Source: CAYJEO01 sp964369355
GTDB lineage: Bacteria; Bacillota_I; Bacilli_A; RF39; UBA660
Assembly (NCBI GenBank): GCA_964369355.1
Contig: CAYJEO010000026.1
Span: forward strand, 1 to 11,395
DNA length: 11,395 nt
Direction of reading: 5' to 3'
The notes beneath the pieces are model-generated. The model did no database searches and was not told the origin of the DNA. It worked only from the letters and a program-made list of their open reading frames with translations. Shown here piece after piece: positions 1 to 6,013 of this stretch (position 1 is its first letter; each line of letters starts with the position of its first letter). The translations under genes were made by a program, and so were the position numbers.

Positions 1-63
1 ACTTGGTAGAGCACTTGGTTTGGGACCAAGGGGTTGCAGGTTCAAATCCTGTTTTTCCGACCA
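1..63 (+). tRNA. tRNA-Pro (anticodon UGG), 5' end cut by window
   Basis: The 3' part of a tRNA is visible: the end of the D arm (GGTAGAGC), an anticodon stem CTTGG/CCAAG enclosing the loop TTTGGGA with anticodon TGG, a T arm with the loop TTCAAAT, and an encoded CCA tail at 61-63. Anticodon UGG reads proline codons. The acceptor 5' strand and part of the D arm lie before the window. A terminator follows at once, so this is the last gene of its transcription unit, possibly of a tRNA cluster. Confidence 0.95.
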
Positions 64-72
64 TCGAATATT

Positions 73-96
73 AAATCACGAAAGTGATTTTTTTTT
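73..96 (+). terminator. intrinsic terminator after tRNA-Pro
   Basis: A 7-bp stem AAATCAC/GTGATTT (73-79 and 84-90) with a GAAA tetraloop is followed by an unbroken T run to 96. It ends the tRNA transcript and separates it from the phospholipase gene. Confidence 0.9.
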
Positions 97-104
97 ATTT
101 ATAA

Positions 105-133
105 AAGACAAATATTATTATATATAGTATAAT
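105..133 (+). promoter_or_regulatory. promoter of patatin-like gene
   Basis: A perfect TATAAT lies at 128-133, with AAGACA (4 of 6 matches to TTGACA) 17 bases upstream at 105-110. It sits between the tRNA terminator and the ribosome binding site AGAGGTG at 143-149. Confidence 0.55.
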
Positions 134-155
134 ATAATTATAAGAGGTGAGATGT

Positions 156-1379
156 ATGAGAGCAGTAGTATTATCAGGTGGTGGAGCAAAAGGAGCTTAT
201 CAAATTGGAGTGTGGAAAGCTTTAAAAAAATTAAATATTGAATTTGATATAGTAACAGGTACTTCGATTGGTGCTTTAAATGGGGCATTGATGGTACAAG
301 GTTCTTATATAAAAGCCTTAAGACTATGGAACAAAACAAATTTTAATATGATTTTTGAAGAACAACTTAAACATAATTTTTCTACAAAAGAAGGAAAAAA
401 AGAATTATATGATATATATAAAGAAGGAATTTATACAGGTGGATTAAAAATTTCAAATTTAGAAAAAACCATTGCAAGTAATTTAAATGTTAGCAAATTT
501 TTCAATTCTAAAATAGACTATGGAATGGTTACAGTGAATTTATCTGAATTAAAAGCAGTAGAACTTACGAAAAATGAAATCCCAAAGGATAAATTAAAAG
601 ATTATTTAATAGCATCAGCTACTTGTTTTCCATTTATGGAACCTAAAATAATAGATGGGGATAAATACATAGATGGCGGTTATTATGATAATTTCCCGAT
701 TTCTCTTGCTAAAAAACTAGGTGCAACAGAAATAATTGCAGTTGATCTAGAAGCTTTAGGATTCAAAAAAACTTCAAAGTTTAAAAACACTAAAATAACT
801 CACATAAGACCAAAAAATAAAATAACTCCATTTTTAGTGTTTGATAAATACGAAGCTAGAAAAACTATTTCTTTTGGCTATAATGACACAATGAAACTGT
901 ATAAAAAATTAGATGGAGACCTATTTACTTTTAAATTAGGAGAGTTAGAAAAGAATTTCAAGAAATTAAATAAAAAATATATAGAAGTGTTAGAAAACGT
1001 AACTTCTATGAGTGATGTATCATTCATAGATAAATTAATTGCAGACACTCATTATGAAAAAATAACAGAAAAAAAAGAAAAAGATTTTTATAAAAGATTT
1101 AACGAAAACATCGAATTTTTAGCAAAAACATTTGACATGGATGAAGATAAAATATATACAGCAAATAAAATAAATGATTATTTCTTCGCTTTGATCATAA
1201 GTACAAAAACATTAACTAAAAAAGAAACAGAAGAAAAAATTACAAACAAACAAAAATTAATTAAATATTTTTACGAGCTTATATTAGAAAATACAGAAGA
1301 AAGTAAAAAAGAAGTTTGTCGTTTAGGTTTTGTTTTCAAAAAAGAATTTGAATCAGCTATTTATTTAAGCATTATTTAA
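156..1379 (+). CDS. Patatin-like phospholipase (RssA/YlbK type)
   Basis: Predicted serine lipid acyl hydrolase of the patatin family, 407 residues. These enzymes use a Ser-Asp dyad to cleave acyl chains from phospholipids or related lipids. The oxyanion-hole motif SGGGAKGAYQIG is at residues 7-18, the nucleophile elbow GTSIG puts Ser37 as nucleophile, and DGG at 173-175 supplies the catalytic Asp. The patatin core covers roughly residues 1-280. The remaining ~125 residues are Lys/Glu-rich, probably helical, and not recognised. There is no signal peptide, so it is probably cytosolic or peripheral at the membrane. ATG at 156 is preferred over an in-frame GTG at 147, because that GTG lies inside the ribosome binding site AGAGGTG and the family begins right at the MRAVVLSGGG strand. 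It has its own promoter. There is no clear terminator before the LysM gene. Substrate is unknown. Confidence 0.93.
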   Translation: MRAVVLSGGGAKGAYQIGVWKALKKLNIEFDIVTGTSIGALNGALMVQGSYIKALRLWNKTNFNMIFEEQLKHNFSTKEGKKELYDIYKEGIYTGGLKISNLEKTIASNLNVSKFFNSKIDYGMVTVNLSELKAVELTKNEIPKDKLKDYLIASATCFPFMEPKIIDGDKYIDGGYYDNFPISLAKKLGATEIIAVDLEALGFKKTSKFKNTKITHIRPKNKITPFLVFDKYEARKTISFGYNDTMKLYKKLDGDLFTFKLGELEKNFKKLNKKYIEVLENVTSMSDVSFIDKLIADTHYEKITEKKEKDFYKRFNENIEFLAKTFDMDEDKIYTANKINDYFFALIISTKTLTKKETEEKITNKQKLIKYFYELILENTEESKKEVCRLGFVFKKEFESAIYLSII

Positions 1380-1404
1380 CAAATAAATAAAATATACATA
1401 TAAT
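1376..1404 (+). promoter_or_regulatory. promoter of LysM gene
   Basis: TTAACA (5 of 6) at 1376-1381 and a perfect TATAAT at 1399-1404 are separated by 17 bases. The -35 overlaps the stop codon of the phospholipase gene. The predicted transcript start (about 1411) falls within the GAGGTG ribosome binding site at 1410-1415, giving a leader of about 9 bases. Confidence 0.65.
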
Positions 1405-1419
1405 ATTTTGAGGTGTTAT

Positions 1420-1875
1420 ATGTATAAAATATATCAAATAAAAACAGGAGATACACTAGAATCGGTGTCGAACAAATTTAGTGTAGAAAAACAAACACTA
1501 CAGAAAATAAATGGTTTTCTTATGGAACAATTAATACCAGGACAATATATAATTGTTCCGGAAGCAAAACAAGAAAATAGTTTATTTAATACATATGTGG
1601 TGAAACAAGGAGATAGTATATTTTCACTAGCTAAAATGTTTTCAATAAACCCAAGTGATTTATTAAAAATAAATGGATTAGAGGAAAATGATTATATATA
1701 TCCAAATCAAAATCTGTTAGTTCCAATTGAAGGAAATGGTTATTATATAACTAAAAAGAATCAAACATTAGATGATTTATCCAATGTTATAAACATTCCT
1801 GTGGAAAACATTTTAAATGATAATGAAAAAATATATTTACTACCAGAACAATTAATTACATATAAAAAAGACTAA
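1420..1875 (+). CDS. Small triple-LysM-domain protein
   Basis: A 151-residue protein made almost wholly of LysM repeats. LysM binds N-acetylglucosamine-containing glycans such as peptidoglycan. Repeat 1 (residues 3-47) has YQIKTGDTLESVSNKF and ends IPGQYIIVP. Repeat 2 (57-102) has YVVKQGDSIFSLAKMF and ends YPNQNLLVP. Repeat 3 (108-147) is degenerate but keeps the N-terminal strand, the TLDDLSN helix and a hydrophobic last strand. No catalytic domain and no signal peptide are visible, so either it leaves the cell by an unrecognised route or it works inside, as some spore-coat LysM proteins do in Bacilli. ATG 1420 is chosen because the in-frame TTG at 1408 lies within the GAGGTG ribosome binding site. 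The stop codon lies within a terminator hairpin. Confidence 0.88.
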   Translation: MYKIYQIKTGDTLESVSNKFSVEKQTLQKINGFLMEQLIPGQYIIVPEAKQENSLFNTYVVKQGDSIFSLAKMFSINPSDLLKINGLEENDYIYPNQNLLVPIEGNGYYITKKNQTLDDLSNVINIPVENILNDNEKIYLLPEQLITYKKD

Positions 1876-1890
1876 AGTCTTTTTTTTTTT
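1864..1890 (+). terminator. intrinsic terminator overlapping LysM stop codon
   Basis: An A-rich left arm ending in GAC (1870-1872) pairs with GTC plus Ts (from 1877), with the loop TAAA at 1873-1876. The TAA stop (1873-1875) is in the loop. An 11-T run follows to 1890. Confidence 0.85.
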
Positions 1891-1902
1891 ACTAAAGTAT
1901 TA

Positions 1903-1908
1903 TATAAT
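1903..1908 (+). promoter_or_regulatory. -10 box of the thioredoxin-like/AAA+ unit
   Basis: A perfect TATAAT lies 22 bases before the chosen ATG at 1925. The -35 position falls in the T run of the preceding terminator and has no good match. The predicted start site (about 1915) coincides with the GGTGAA ribosome binding site. Confidence 0.5.
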
Positions 1909-1924
1909 TGTTATGGTGAAGTAT

Positions 1925-2362
1925 ATGAAAGAAAATAAAACAAGAATAATAATAGCAATAGTAATAATATTTTTAATAGTATTTGGAATATTTTACACTT
2001 TAAGTTCAGTAGGATATGACAAAATAAGCTATAGCGAATTTAATCAAATGTTAGAAAATGAAGAAACATTTGTATTAGTAGTAGGAAAAGATGATTGTTC
2101 ATACTGTGATATATATGAAGAAACTATGGTAAAAATAATAAAAGAATATGAATTAGATATTAAATATATTAATACATCAAAGTTATCAAAATCAGAATAT
2201 GAGGAATTTATTGGAAAATTAGATAAAGATATCTCTGGAACACCAACAACAGTATTTATTGAAAATGGAGCTGAAACGACTTATAGAAATCGTATTGATG
2301 GTGCTAAAAGTGAATCTACAGTAATTGATTCATTAACGGCAAAGGGATATATAGAGGAATAA
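1925..2362 (+). CDS. Membrane-anchored thioredoxin-like protein with CSYC
   Basis: A 145-residue thioredoxin-fold protein. A short basic N-terminus (K2, K5, R7) precedes one hydrophobic segment at residues 8-28, so the C-terminal domain should face outside. The domain shows strand FVLVVG, the redox motif CSYC at 58-61 and GTPTTVFIENG with the cis-proline at Pro107, matching a thiol-disulfide exchange or disulfide-handling protein. ATG 1925 (GGTGAA at 1915-1920 upstream) is preferred over ATG 1913, which starts upstream of the predicted mRNA start. The start of the AAA+ ATPase lies 2 bases after this stop, and its AGAGGA ribosome binding site is inside this gene, so the two are probably co-expressed. 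Redox partner unknown. It has two cysteine-less relatives in the window. Confidence 0.85.
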   Translation: MKENKTRIIIAIVIIFLIVFGIFYTLSSVGYDKISYSEFNQMLENEETFVLVVGKDDCSYCDIYEETMVKIIKEYELDIKYINTSKLSKSEYEEFIGKLDKDISGTPTTVFIENGAETTYRNRIDGAKSESTVIDSLTAKGYIEE

Positions 2363-2364
2363 TT

Positions 2365-3351
2365 ATGGACAATGTGGAAACTTTAAATGTTGAATTACCA
2401 AAAACATTTAGTGTTATTAACACTTATGGTGAAGATTTAACAGCAAAAGAATATGTAACAAATCCAGCTATCGAAAGAGACGAAGAAATCAAACGTTTAA
2501 TAATGGTTTTATTAACACCAGATAAATCAGGTTTATTAGTAGGGAAACCAGGTATTGGTAAGACTGCTATAGTTGAAGGTTTATCATATTTGATTCAAAA
2601 AAATTTAGTACCTGAAGTATTAAAAGGTTACAAGGTCATTAAGTTTAATTCAGCATCATTAGTAGGAACTATAGATGTTGGTCAAAGAGAAGAATTGATA
2701 ATGAATGTTTTTGTAGACGAATTAAAAAAATTAGAAAAAACAATTGTTTTTATAGATGAAATACATACATTAATTGGTAGCAAAGATAATGGGCCAATGG
2801 ATTTAGCGAATATTTTAAAACCCGGACTAGACCGTGGTGATGTAAAAGCAATAGGAGCAACAACAACTATTGAGTATGAAACATACATTATAAGAGATAG
2901 AGCATTTCTACGTCGTTTTGAAAGAATTGATGTAATAGAGCCAGATGAAATAACAACATCCAAAATTTTATATGGAAGTTTAGCTAAAATTGAGAAAAAA
3001 ACAGGAATTAAATTTAAGCAAAATGAATACATTGCAAAATTATTAATAGAATCAATAGTATCTGCAACTTCTGAATATAAAAGAGTATATGGATTATCAG
3101 CGATGTATCCAGATGTAGCTTTTTCTGTATTAAGTTCAGCGTTTTCGCAAGCTTTATATCAAAATAGAACAGAAGTATCGATATTAGATGTATATAATGC
3201 AATAAAAATGAGTAAAAGAATATATCCAGATAGTATTATAAAAGAACTAGTGATATTTAAAGAAAAATTTATAAAGCATACGGAAGAAGAAAATATAATA
3301 CTTCCGAATGTAGATATAAGTGAAATCACGACAAAAGAAGATAGCATTTAA
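2365..3351 (+). CDS. Stand-alone AAA+ ATPase resembling ClpB/ClpC domain D1
   Basis: 328 residues, one AAA+ module of the Clp/Hsp100 D1 type. Walker A GKPGIGKT is at 60-67, Walker B FIDEIH has Asp131 and Glu132, sensor 1 is in GATTT at 164-168, and Arg-finger arginines are in RDRAFLRRF (177-185). A sensor-2-like stretch YPDVAF (Pro249) aligns with the LPDKAID of ClpB. ATP hydrolysis is therefore likely. There is no Clp N-domain (only ~30 residues precede D1), no coiled-coil middle domain, no D2 and no recognisable ClpP-binding loop. The substrate-pulling loop of Clp D1 (usually with Tyr in a KYRG context) reads GTIDVG at 101-106, with Asp104 at the Tyr position, so protein threading as in ClpB is doubtful. 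It follows the CSYC thioredoxin-like gene by 2 bases. Role unknown. Calling it ClpB or ClpC would be wrong. Confidence 0.85.
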   Translation: MDNVETLNVELPKTFSVINTYGEDLTAKEYVTNPAIERDEEIKRLIMVLLTPDKSGLLVGKPGIGKTAIVEGLSYLIQKNLVPEVLKGYKVIKFNSASLVGTIDVGQREELIMNVFVDELKKLEKTIVFIDEIHTLIGSKDNGPMDLANILKPGLDRGDVKAIGATTTIEYETYIIRDRAFLRRFERIDVIEPDEITTSKILYGSLAKIEKKTGIKFKQNEYIAKLLIESIVSATSEYKRVYGLSAMYPDVAFSVLSSAFSQALYQNRTEVSILDVYNAIKMSKRIYPDSIIKELVIFKEKFIKHTEEENIILPNVDISEITTKEDSI

Positions 3352-3362
3352 GCTATTTTTTT
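3337..3362 (+). terminator. intrinsic terminator overlapping AAA+ gene stop
   Basis: ATAGC (3341-3345) pairs with GCTAT (3352-3356) around the loop ATTTAA, which holds the TAA stop. Weaker pairs extend the stem outward, and a T run continues to 3362. Confidence 0.8.
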
Positions 3363-3363
3363 A

Positions 3364-3392
3364 TTGTTTGAAAATATTATATATGATAAAAT
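3364..3392 (+). promoter_or_regulatory. extended -10 promoter of thioredoxin-like/trmL unit
   Basis: TAAAAT (5 of 6) at 3387-3392 is preceded by TG at 3384-3385, an extended -10. TTGTTT (3 of 6) lies 17 bases further upstream at 3364-3369. The predicted start (about 3399) coincides with the AGGTGA ribosome binding site, and the ATG is 22 bases after the start of the -10. Confidence 0.5.
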
Positions 3393-3408
3393 TATAGTAG
3401 GTGATAAA

Positions 3409-3861
3409 ATGAAAAAAAATTATTTAATACTAGCAACTATCTTTTTAGTAACAATTATAACCTCTCTTTTATTAGCAGAAATTTATACAACCGTTAATAA
3501 CAAAGAAATTCTTAGTGAATTAACAGAAGTTGAAATTAAAAGATTAGAAGAATATAGCATCGAAAATGCGACATTTTTATATGTGAATAATGTAGAAGGT
3601 TATACTGATTTTGAAATTGAATTAAACAATTATGTAAAAGAAAATGACACTTTAAATATGCTATATTTAAATGAAGGAATAAATGAATTGAAAATGTATT
3701 TATCAGAAGATTTTGATATTTCTGAAAAAACATTTGAAATAATTCCAAATATATATTATTTAGAAAATGGTAAAATAATGGATGTTTTATATAAAGAAAA
3801 TAAAACTATTTCTTTAGAAGAAGTAAAATCATTTGTAGAAAATAAGGTGTTACATGATTAA
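3409..3861 (+). CDS. Membrane-anchored thioredoxin-fold protein lacking CXXC
   Basis: A 150-residue protein with basic MKKN, a hydrophobic anchor at residues 5-23, and an outside domain. By eye the domain aligns with the CSYC protein encoded two genes upstream: strand TFLYV, then EGYT at 63-66 in place of CSYC, and IPNIYYLENGKIMDVLY with Pro113 at the cis-proline position. It has no cysteine at all, so it cannot be a dithiol oxidoreductase. A binding or scaffold role, or interaction with its CSYC relative, is possible but unproven. ATG 3409 is chosen for its AGGTGA at 3399-3404. An in-frame TTG at 3364 is upstream of the predicted promoter start. Its last 8 bases overlap trmL, whose ribosome binding site AAGGTG lies within it. 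The fold assignment is by visual alignment only. Confidence 0.72.
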   Translation: MKKNYLILATIFLVTIITSLLLAEIYTTVNNKEILSELTEVEIKRLEEYSIENATFLYVNNVEGYTDFEIELNNYVKENDTLNMLYLNEGINELKMYLSEDFDISEKTFEIIPNIYYLENGKIMDVLYKENKTISLEEVKSFVENKVLHD

Positions 3862-4360
3862 TATAGTGTTATTTGAACCAGAAATACCCGGAAATACTGG
3901 TAATATTATGAGAACATGTGCTGCAACTAATACTAAATTACATTTAATAGAGCCATTAGGATTTTCATTAGAAGAAAAATATATAAAAAGAAGCGGTGTT
4001 AATTATGTGGAAAACTGTAATTATCAGACTTATAAAAATTTTGAAGAGTTTAAAAAAAATAATAAAGGAATGTATTATTACTTTACAAGATATGGTACAA
4101 AAAATCATACTGAATTTAAATATTCAGAAGTAGAAGAAGATATATATTTAATATTCGGAAAAGAAAGTACAGGTATTCCAAAAGAAATATTAAAAGATCA
4201 ATTAGAAAACTGCATGAGAATACCAATGACAGATAAAGTTAGAGCATTAAATCTATCAAATAGTGCAGCAATTGCAGTGTACGAAGTTTTAAGACAAAAA
4301 AACTTTGAAGGTTTAATTTCGTACGAACCGTTCAAAGGAAAAGATTATTTAGAAAAATAA
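3854..4360 (+). CDS. trmL: tRNA (cytidine/uridine-34-2'-O)-methyltransferase TrmL
   Basis: 168 residues, full length for the YibK/CspR/TrmL family of SPOUT (knotted) methyltransferases. These dimeric cytosolic enzymes use S-adenosylmethionine to methylate the ribose 2'-OH of the wobble base in certain leucine tRNAs. The N-terminus INIVLFEPEIPGNTGNIMRTC is the family signature. FGKESTGIP (Gly102 onward) and IPM (123-125) followed by LNLSNSAAIAVYE (132 onward) form the knot and cofactor pocket. ATG 3854 has AAGGTG at 3843-3848 and overlaps the preceding gene by 8 bases, suggesting coupled translation. The partner appears to be co-transcription chance rather than pathway. The stop is a tandem TAA TAG. 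No hairpin terminator follows. Confidence 0.95.
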   Translation: MINIVLFEPEIPGNTGNIMRTCAATNTKLHLIEPLGFSLEEKYIKRSGVNYVENCNYQTYKNFEEFKKNNKGMYYYFTRYGTKNHTEFKYSEVEEDIYLIFGKESTGIPKEILKDQLENCMRIPMTDKVRALNLSNSAAIAVYEVLRQKNFEGLISYEPFKGKDYLEK

Positions 4361-4363
4361 TAG

Positions 4364-4392
4364 TTGTAAAAAAGAATAAAAAATGTTATTAT
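4364..4392 (+). promoter_or_regulatory. possible promoter of the acidic-tail membrane protein
   Basis: TTGTAA (4 of 6) at 4364-4369 and TATTAT (5 of 6) at 4387-4392 are 17 bases apart. An alternative -10 is TATAAG at 4399-4404, without a good -35. Confidence 0.4.
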
Positions 4393-4434
4393 ATATAGTA
4401 TAAGAATAAATAGAATAAAAAGGGAGCCGATAAT

Positions 4435-5073
4435 ATGGATTTTATCATGGAAAATTATATTTGGTTTAGTATTGCTGGAGTATTAATTTTAATGGCTATT
4501 TTAGGATATATAGCTGAAAAAACTAACTTTGGAAAAGGAAACCAAGTGAAAAAAGAAGAAAAGAAAGTAAAAAAAGAAGAAGTTGTAATAGAACAACCTA
4601 CACAAGAAGTGTCAGAAGTTGATTTATTTAATGATATGAATGTTATGCCTATGGATGTTAATTTGCCAGTAGCAGACACTAATCCTGTAGCTTCAATGAA
4701 TGAAGATTTATATGCAGGACTAGAAAACTATGCGCCATTAACGCCGGAAGTAGCTGAAGAACAAACAGATATCAATCAAGACTTATATAAAAAATTAGAA
4801 GTTGTAGATTTAGAAAAACAACAAGCAGAAGCACAAAATTTAGATGAGTTGTCACAACCATTAGAGCCAATAGCACCTGTTGCTGCAGAACAACCTACAG
4901 AAATTCAAGAAGTAGAAGAACAAGTTGAAGCTGTAAACGAAGTTGAACAAACAGAAATTAAAGATATTGAAACAACTACACCAGATATATTTACAAATAC
5001 TGTGGAAACGCCTGCGGAGGAAACTCAAACAGCGCCAGTTGAAACAGAAGAAGAAAATGTTTGGAAATTTTAG
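4435..5073 (+). CDS. Single-pass membrane protein with long acidic disordered tail
   Basis: 212 residues, no recognised family. An acidic N-terminus (D2, E6) precedes one TM helix at about 8-27. Next comes a Lys-rich stretch (34-48), then ~160 residues rich in Glu, Gln, Pro, Thr and Val and almost without predicted structure. By the positive-inside rule the tail should be cytosolic. Three short look-alike motifs occur: VDLFNDMN (62-69), NEDLYAGLE (89-97) and NQDLYKKLE (114-122), which share DL plus an aromatic. The chain ends in the aromatic NVWKF. These features suggest a membrane tether or docking platform for a cytosolic partner (inference). ATG 4435 has AGGGAG at 4421-4426 upstream. A second ATG at 4447 lacks a ribosome binding site. 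A terminator directly abuts the stop, so it is probably monocistronic. Confidence 0.8.
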   Translation: MDFIMENYIWFSIAGVLILMAILGYIAEKTNFGKGNQVKKEEKKVKKEEVVIEQPTQEVSEVDLFNDMNVMPMDVNLPVADTNPVASMNEDLYAGLENYAPLTPEVAEEQTDINQDLYKKLEVVDLEKQQAEAQNLDELSQPLEPIAPVAAEQPTEIQEVEEQVEAVNEVEQTEIKDIETTTPDIFTNTVETPAEETQTAPVETEEENVWKF

Positions 5074-5097
5074 AAAGAAAGTCATCTTTCTTTTTTT
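5074..5097 (+). terminator. intrinsic terminator abutting the stop codon
   Basis: An 8-bp stem AAAGAAAG/CTTTCTTT (5074-5081 and 5086-5093) with loop TCAT is followed by Ts to 5097. It begins on the base after the TAG stop. Confidence 0.88.
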
Positions 5098-5132
5098 ATC
5101 CATAAATACAAAAAATAATTTATTTAATTAAT

Positions 5133-5149
5133 TGATTATGGTATAATCA
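5133..5149 (+). promoter_or_regulatory. cdaA promoter with inverted repeat over the -10
   Basis: TATAAT at 5142-5147 is preceded by TGG at 5139-5141, a good extended -10. The -35 position (5119-5124, TTTATT) is weak. The -10 lies within a perfect inverted repeat, TGATTAT (5133-5139) and ATAATCA (5143-5149), separated by GGT. Confidence 0.6.
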
Positions 5150-5176
5150 TATAAGATAGATGTGGAGGAAATAATA

Positions 5177-6013
5177 ATGACACTAAATGATGTGACAGCT
5201 ATATTTACGCAATTAATAGATGTGCTATTAGTTTGGCTTGTATTATATTATATTTTAAAAAGTTTAAGAAAAAATGTTAAGATGGGACTTTTATTTAAAG
5301 GTGTTTTAATAATTGTCGTATTACAAATAATAAGTGAAATGTTACACTTAGCAACGATAGGATTTTTCCTAGATTATATAATTACTTGGGGGCCTTTAGC
5401 CTTAATAGTTATATTCCAACCTGAAATTAGAAACGCATTAGAGCAACTAGGGAGAAGTCAACTATTAGGTAGACATAAGATTTTAACAGTAGATGAAAGA
5501 GAAAAAGTAGTTTATGAAATTATTCAAGCAGTAGACTATTTAAAAAAAGCACGAATAGGTGCACTAATAATATTAGAGCGTGATAATAGTTTAGTAGAAT
5601 TTATTGAAAAATCGAAAAAACTATATGCTGATATTTCAAGTGAATTGTTAATATCAATATTCTTCCCTAATAATCCACTTCATGATGGTGGAGTTATTAT
5701 TCAAGGAGATAAAATAACTAGTGCAGGAGCTGTATTTCCAACTAGTGATAATATAAGAATTTCGAAAAGATTAGGAACAAGACATAGAGCAGCTTTAGGT
5801 ATATCAGAAATGACAGACTGTGTTGCGTTGTTAGTATCAGAAGAAACAGGTAGATTATCAATAGCAGTAGATGGAAACTTACACTATAATTTAACGATAG
5901 ATGAATTTAAACTAATGCTATTAGAAGAATTAAGACCAAAGAAAAATATCGTACTAAATGATGAAGAGGAGGTTATAGAAGATGAAACAGAGATTGATGA
6001 AAATCAAAAATAG
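5177..6013 (+). CDS. cdaA: Diadenylate cyclase CdaA (c-di-AMP synthase)
   Basis: 278 residues, usual length for CdaA (DacA/YbbP). It condenses two ATP into cyclic di-AMP, the messenger controlling potassium and osmolyte uptake and cell-wall homeostasis. Three N-terminal hydrophobic segments (about 8-27, 35-55, 62-82) anchor it. The cytosolic DAC domain has the catalytic DGG at 170-172 (in PLHDGGVII) and RHR at 202-204 (in GTRHRAALG), both required for the fold and activity. The C-terminal ~20 residues are acidic. ATG 5177 has GGAGG at 5164-5168. The GTG at 5162 overlaps that ribosome binding site and is rejected. Its end overlaps cdaR by 32 bases, with the AGGAGG of cdaR inside cdaA, so the pair is translated together as in other Bacillota. 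Confidence 0.97.
   Translation: MTLNDVTAIFTQLIDVLLVWLVLYYILKSLRKNVKMGLLFKGVLIIVVLQIISEMLHLATIGFFLDYIITWGPLALIVIFQPEIRNALEQLGRSQLLGRHKILTVDEREKVVYEIIQAVDYLKKARIGALIILERDNSLVEFIEKSKKLYADISSELLISIFFPNNPLHDGGVIIQGDKITSAGAVFPTSDNIRISKRLGTRHRAALGISEMTDCVALLVSEETGRLSIAVDGNLHYNLTIDEFKLMLLEELRPKKNIVLNDEEEVIEDETEIDENQK

Noticed and set aside
118..339. Minus-strand ORF across the phospholipase start region
   Set aside because: It lies opposite a gene with clear patatin motifs, has a low-complexity Leu/Ile-rich translation and no ribosome binding site. It is a shadow of AT-rich codon use.
1913..1927. ATG 1913 as start of the CSYC thioredoxin-like gene
   Set aside because: It would lie upstream of the predicted transcript start and has no ribosome binding site. 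GGTGAA followed by ATG 1925 matches the pattern of neighbouring genes.
2682..3032. 116-codon minus-strand ORF inside the AAA+ gene
   Set aside because: The plus strand encodes conserved AAA+ motifs throughout this stretch. The reverse translation has no recognisable features.
3409..3861. Cysteine-less thioredoxin-like gene as a decayed pseudogene
   Set aside because: The frame is intact, with a good ribosome binding site, promoter and membrane anchor, and a second cysteine-less relative exists at 8776-9264. Both suggest a kept function.
4361..4395. Possible terminator after trmL
   Set aside because: Only weak AT pairing (ATAATA with TTATTAT) at long distance, and no T run. Readthrough into the next gene cannot be excluded.
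4943..5131. 62-codon plus-strand ORF overlapping the acidic-tail gene end
   Set aside because: It is out of frame with the acidic-tail gene, Lys/Gln-rich only because of that gene's composition, and it runs through the terminator.
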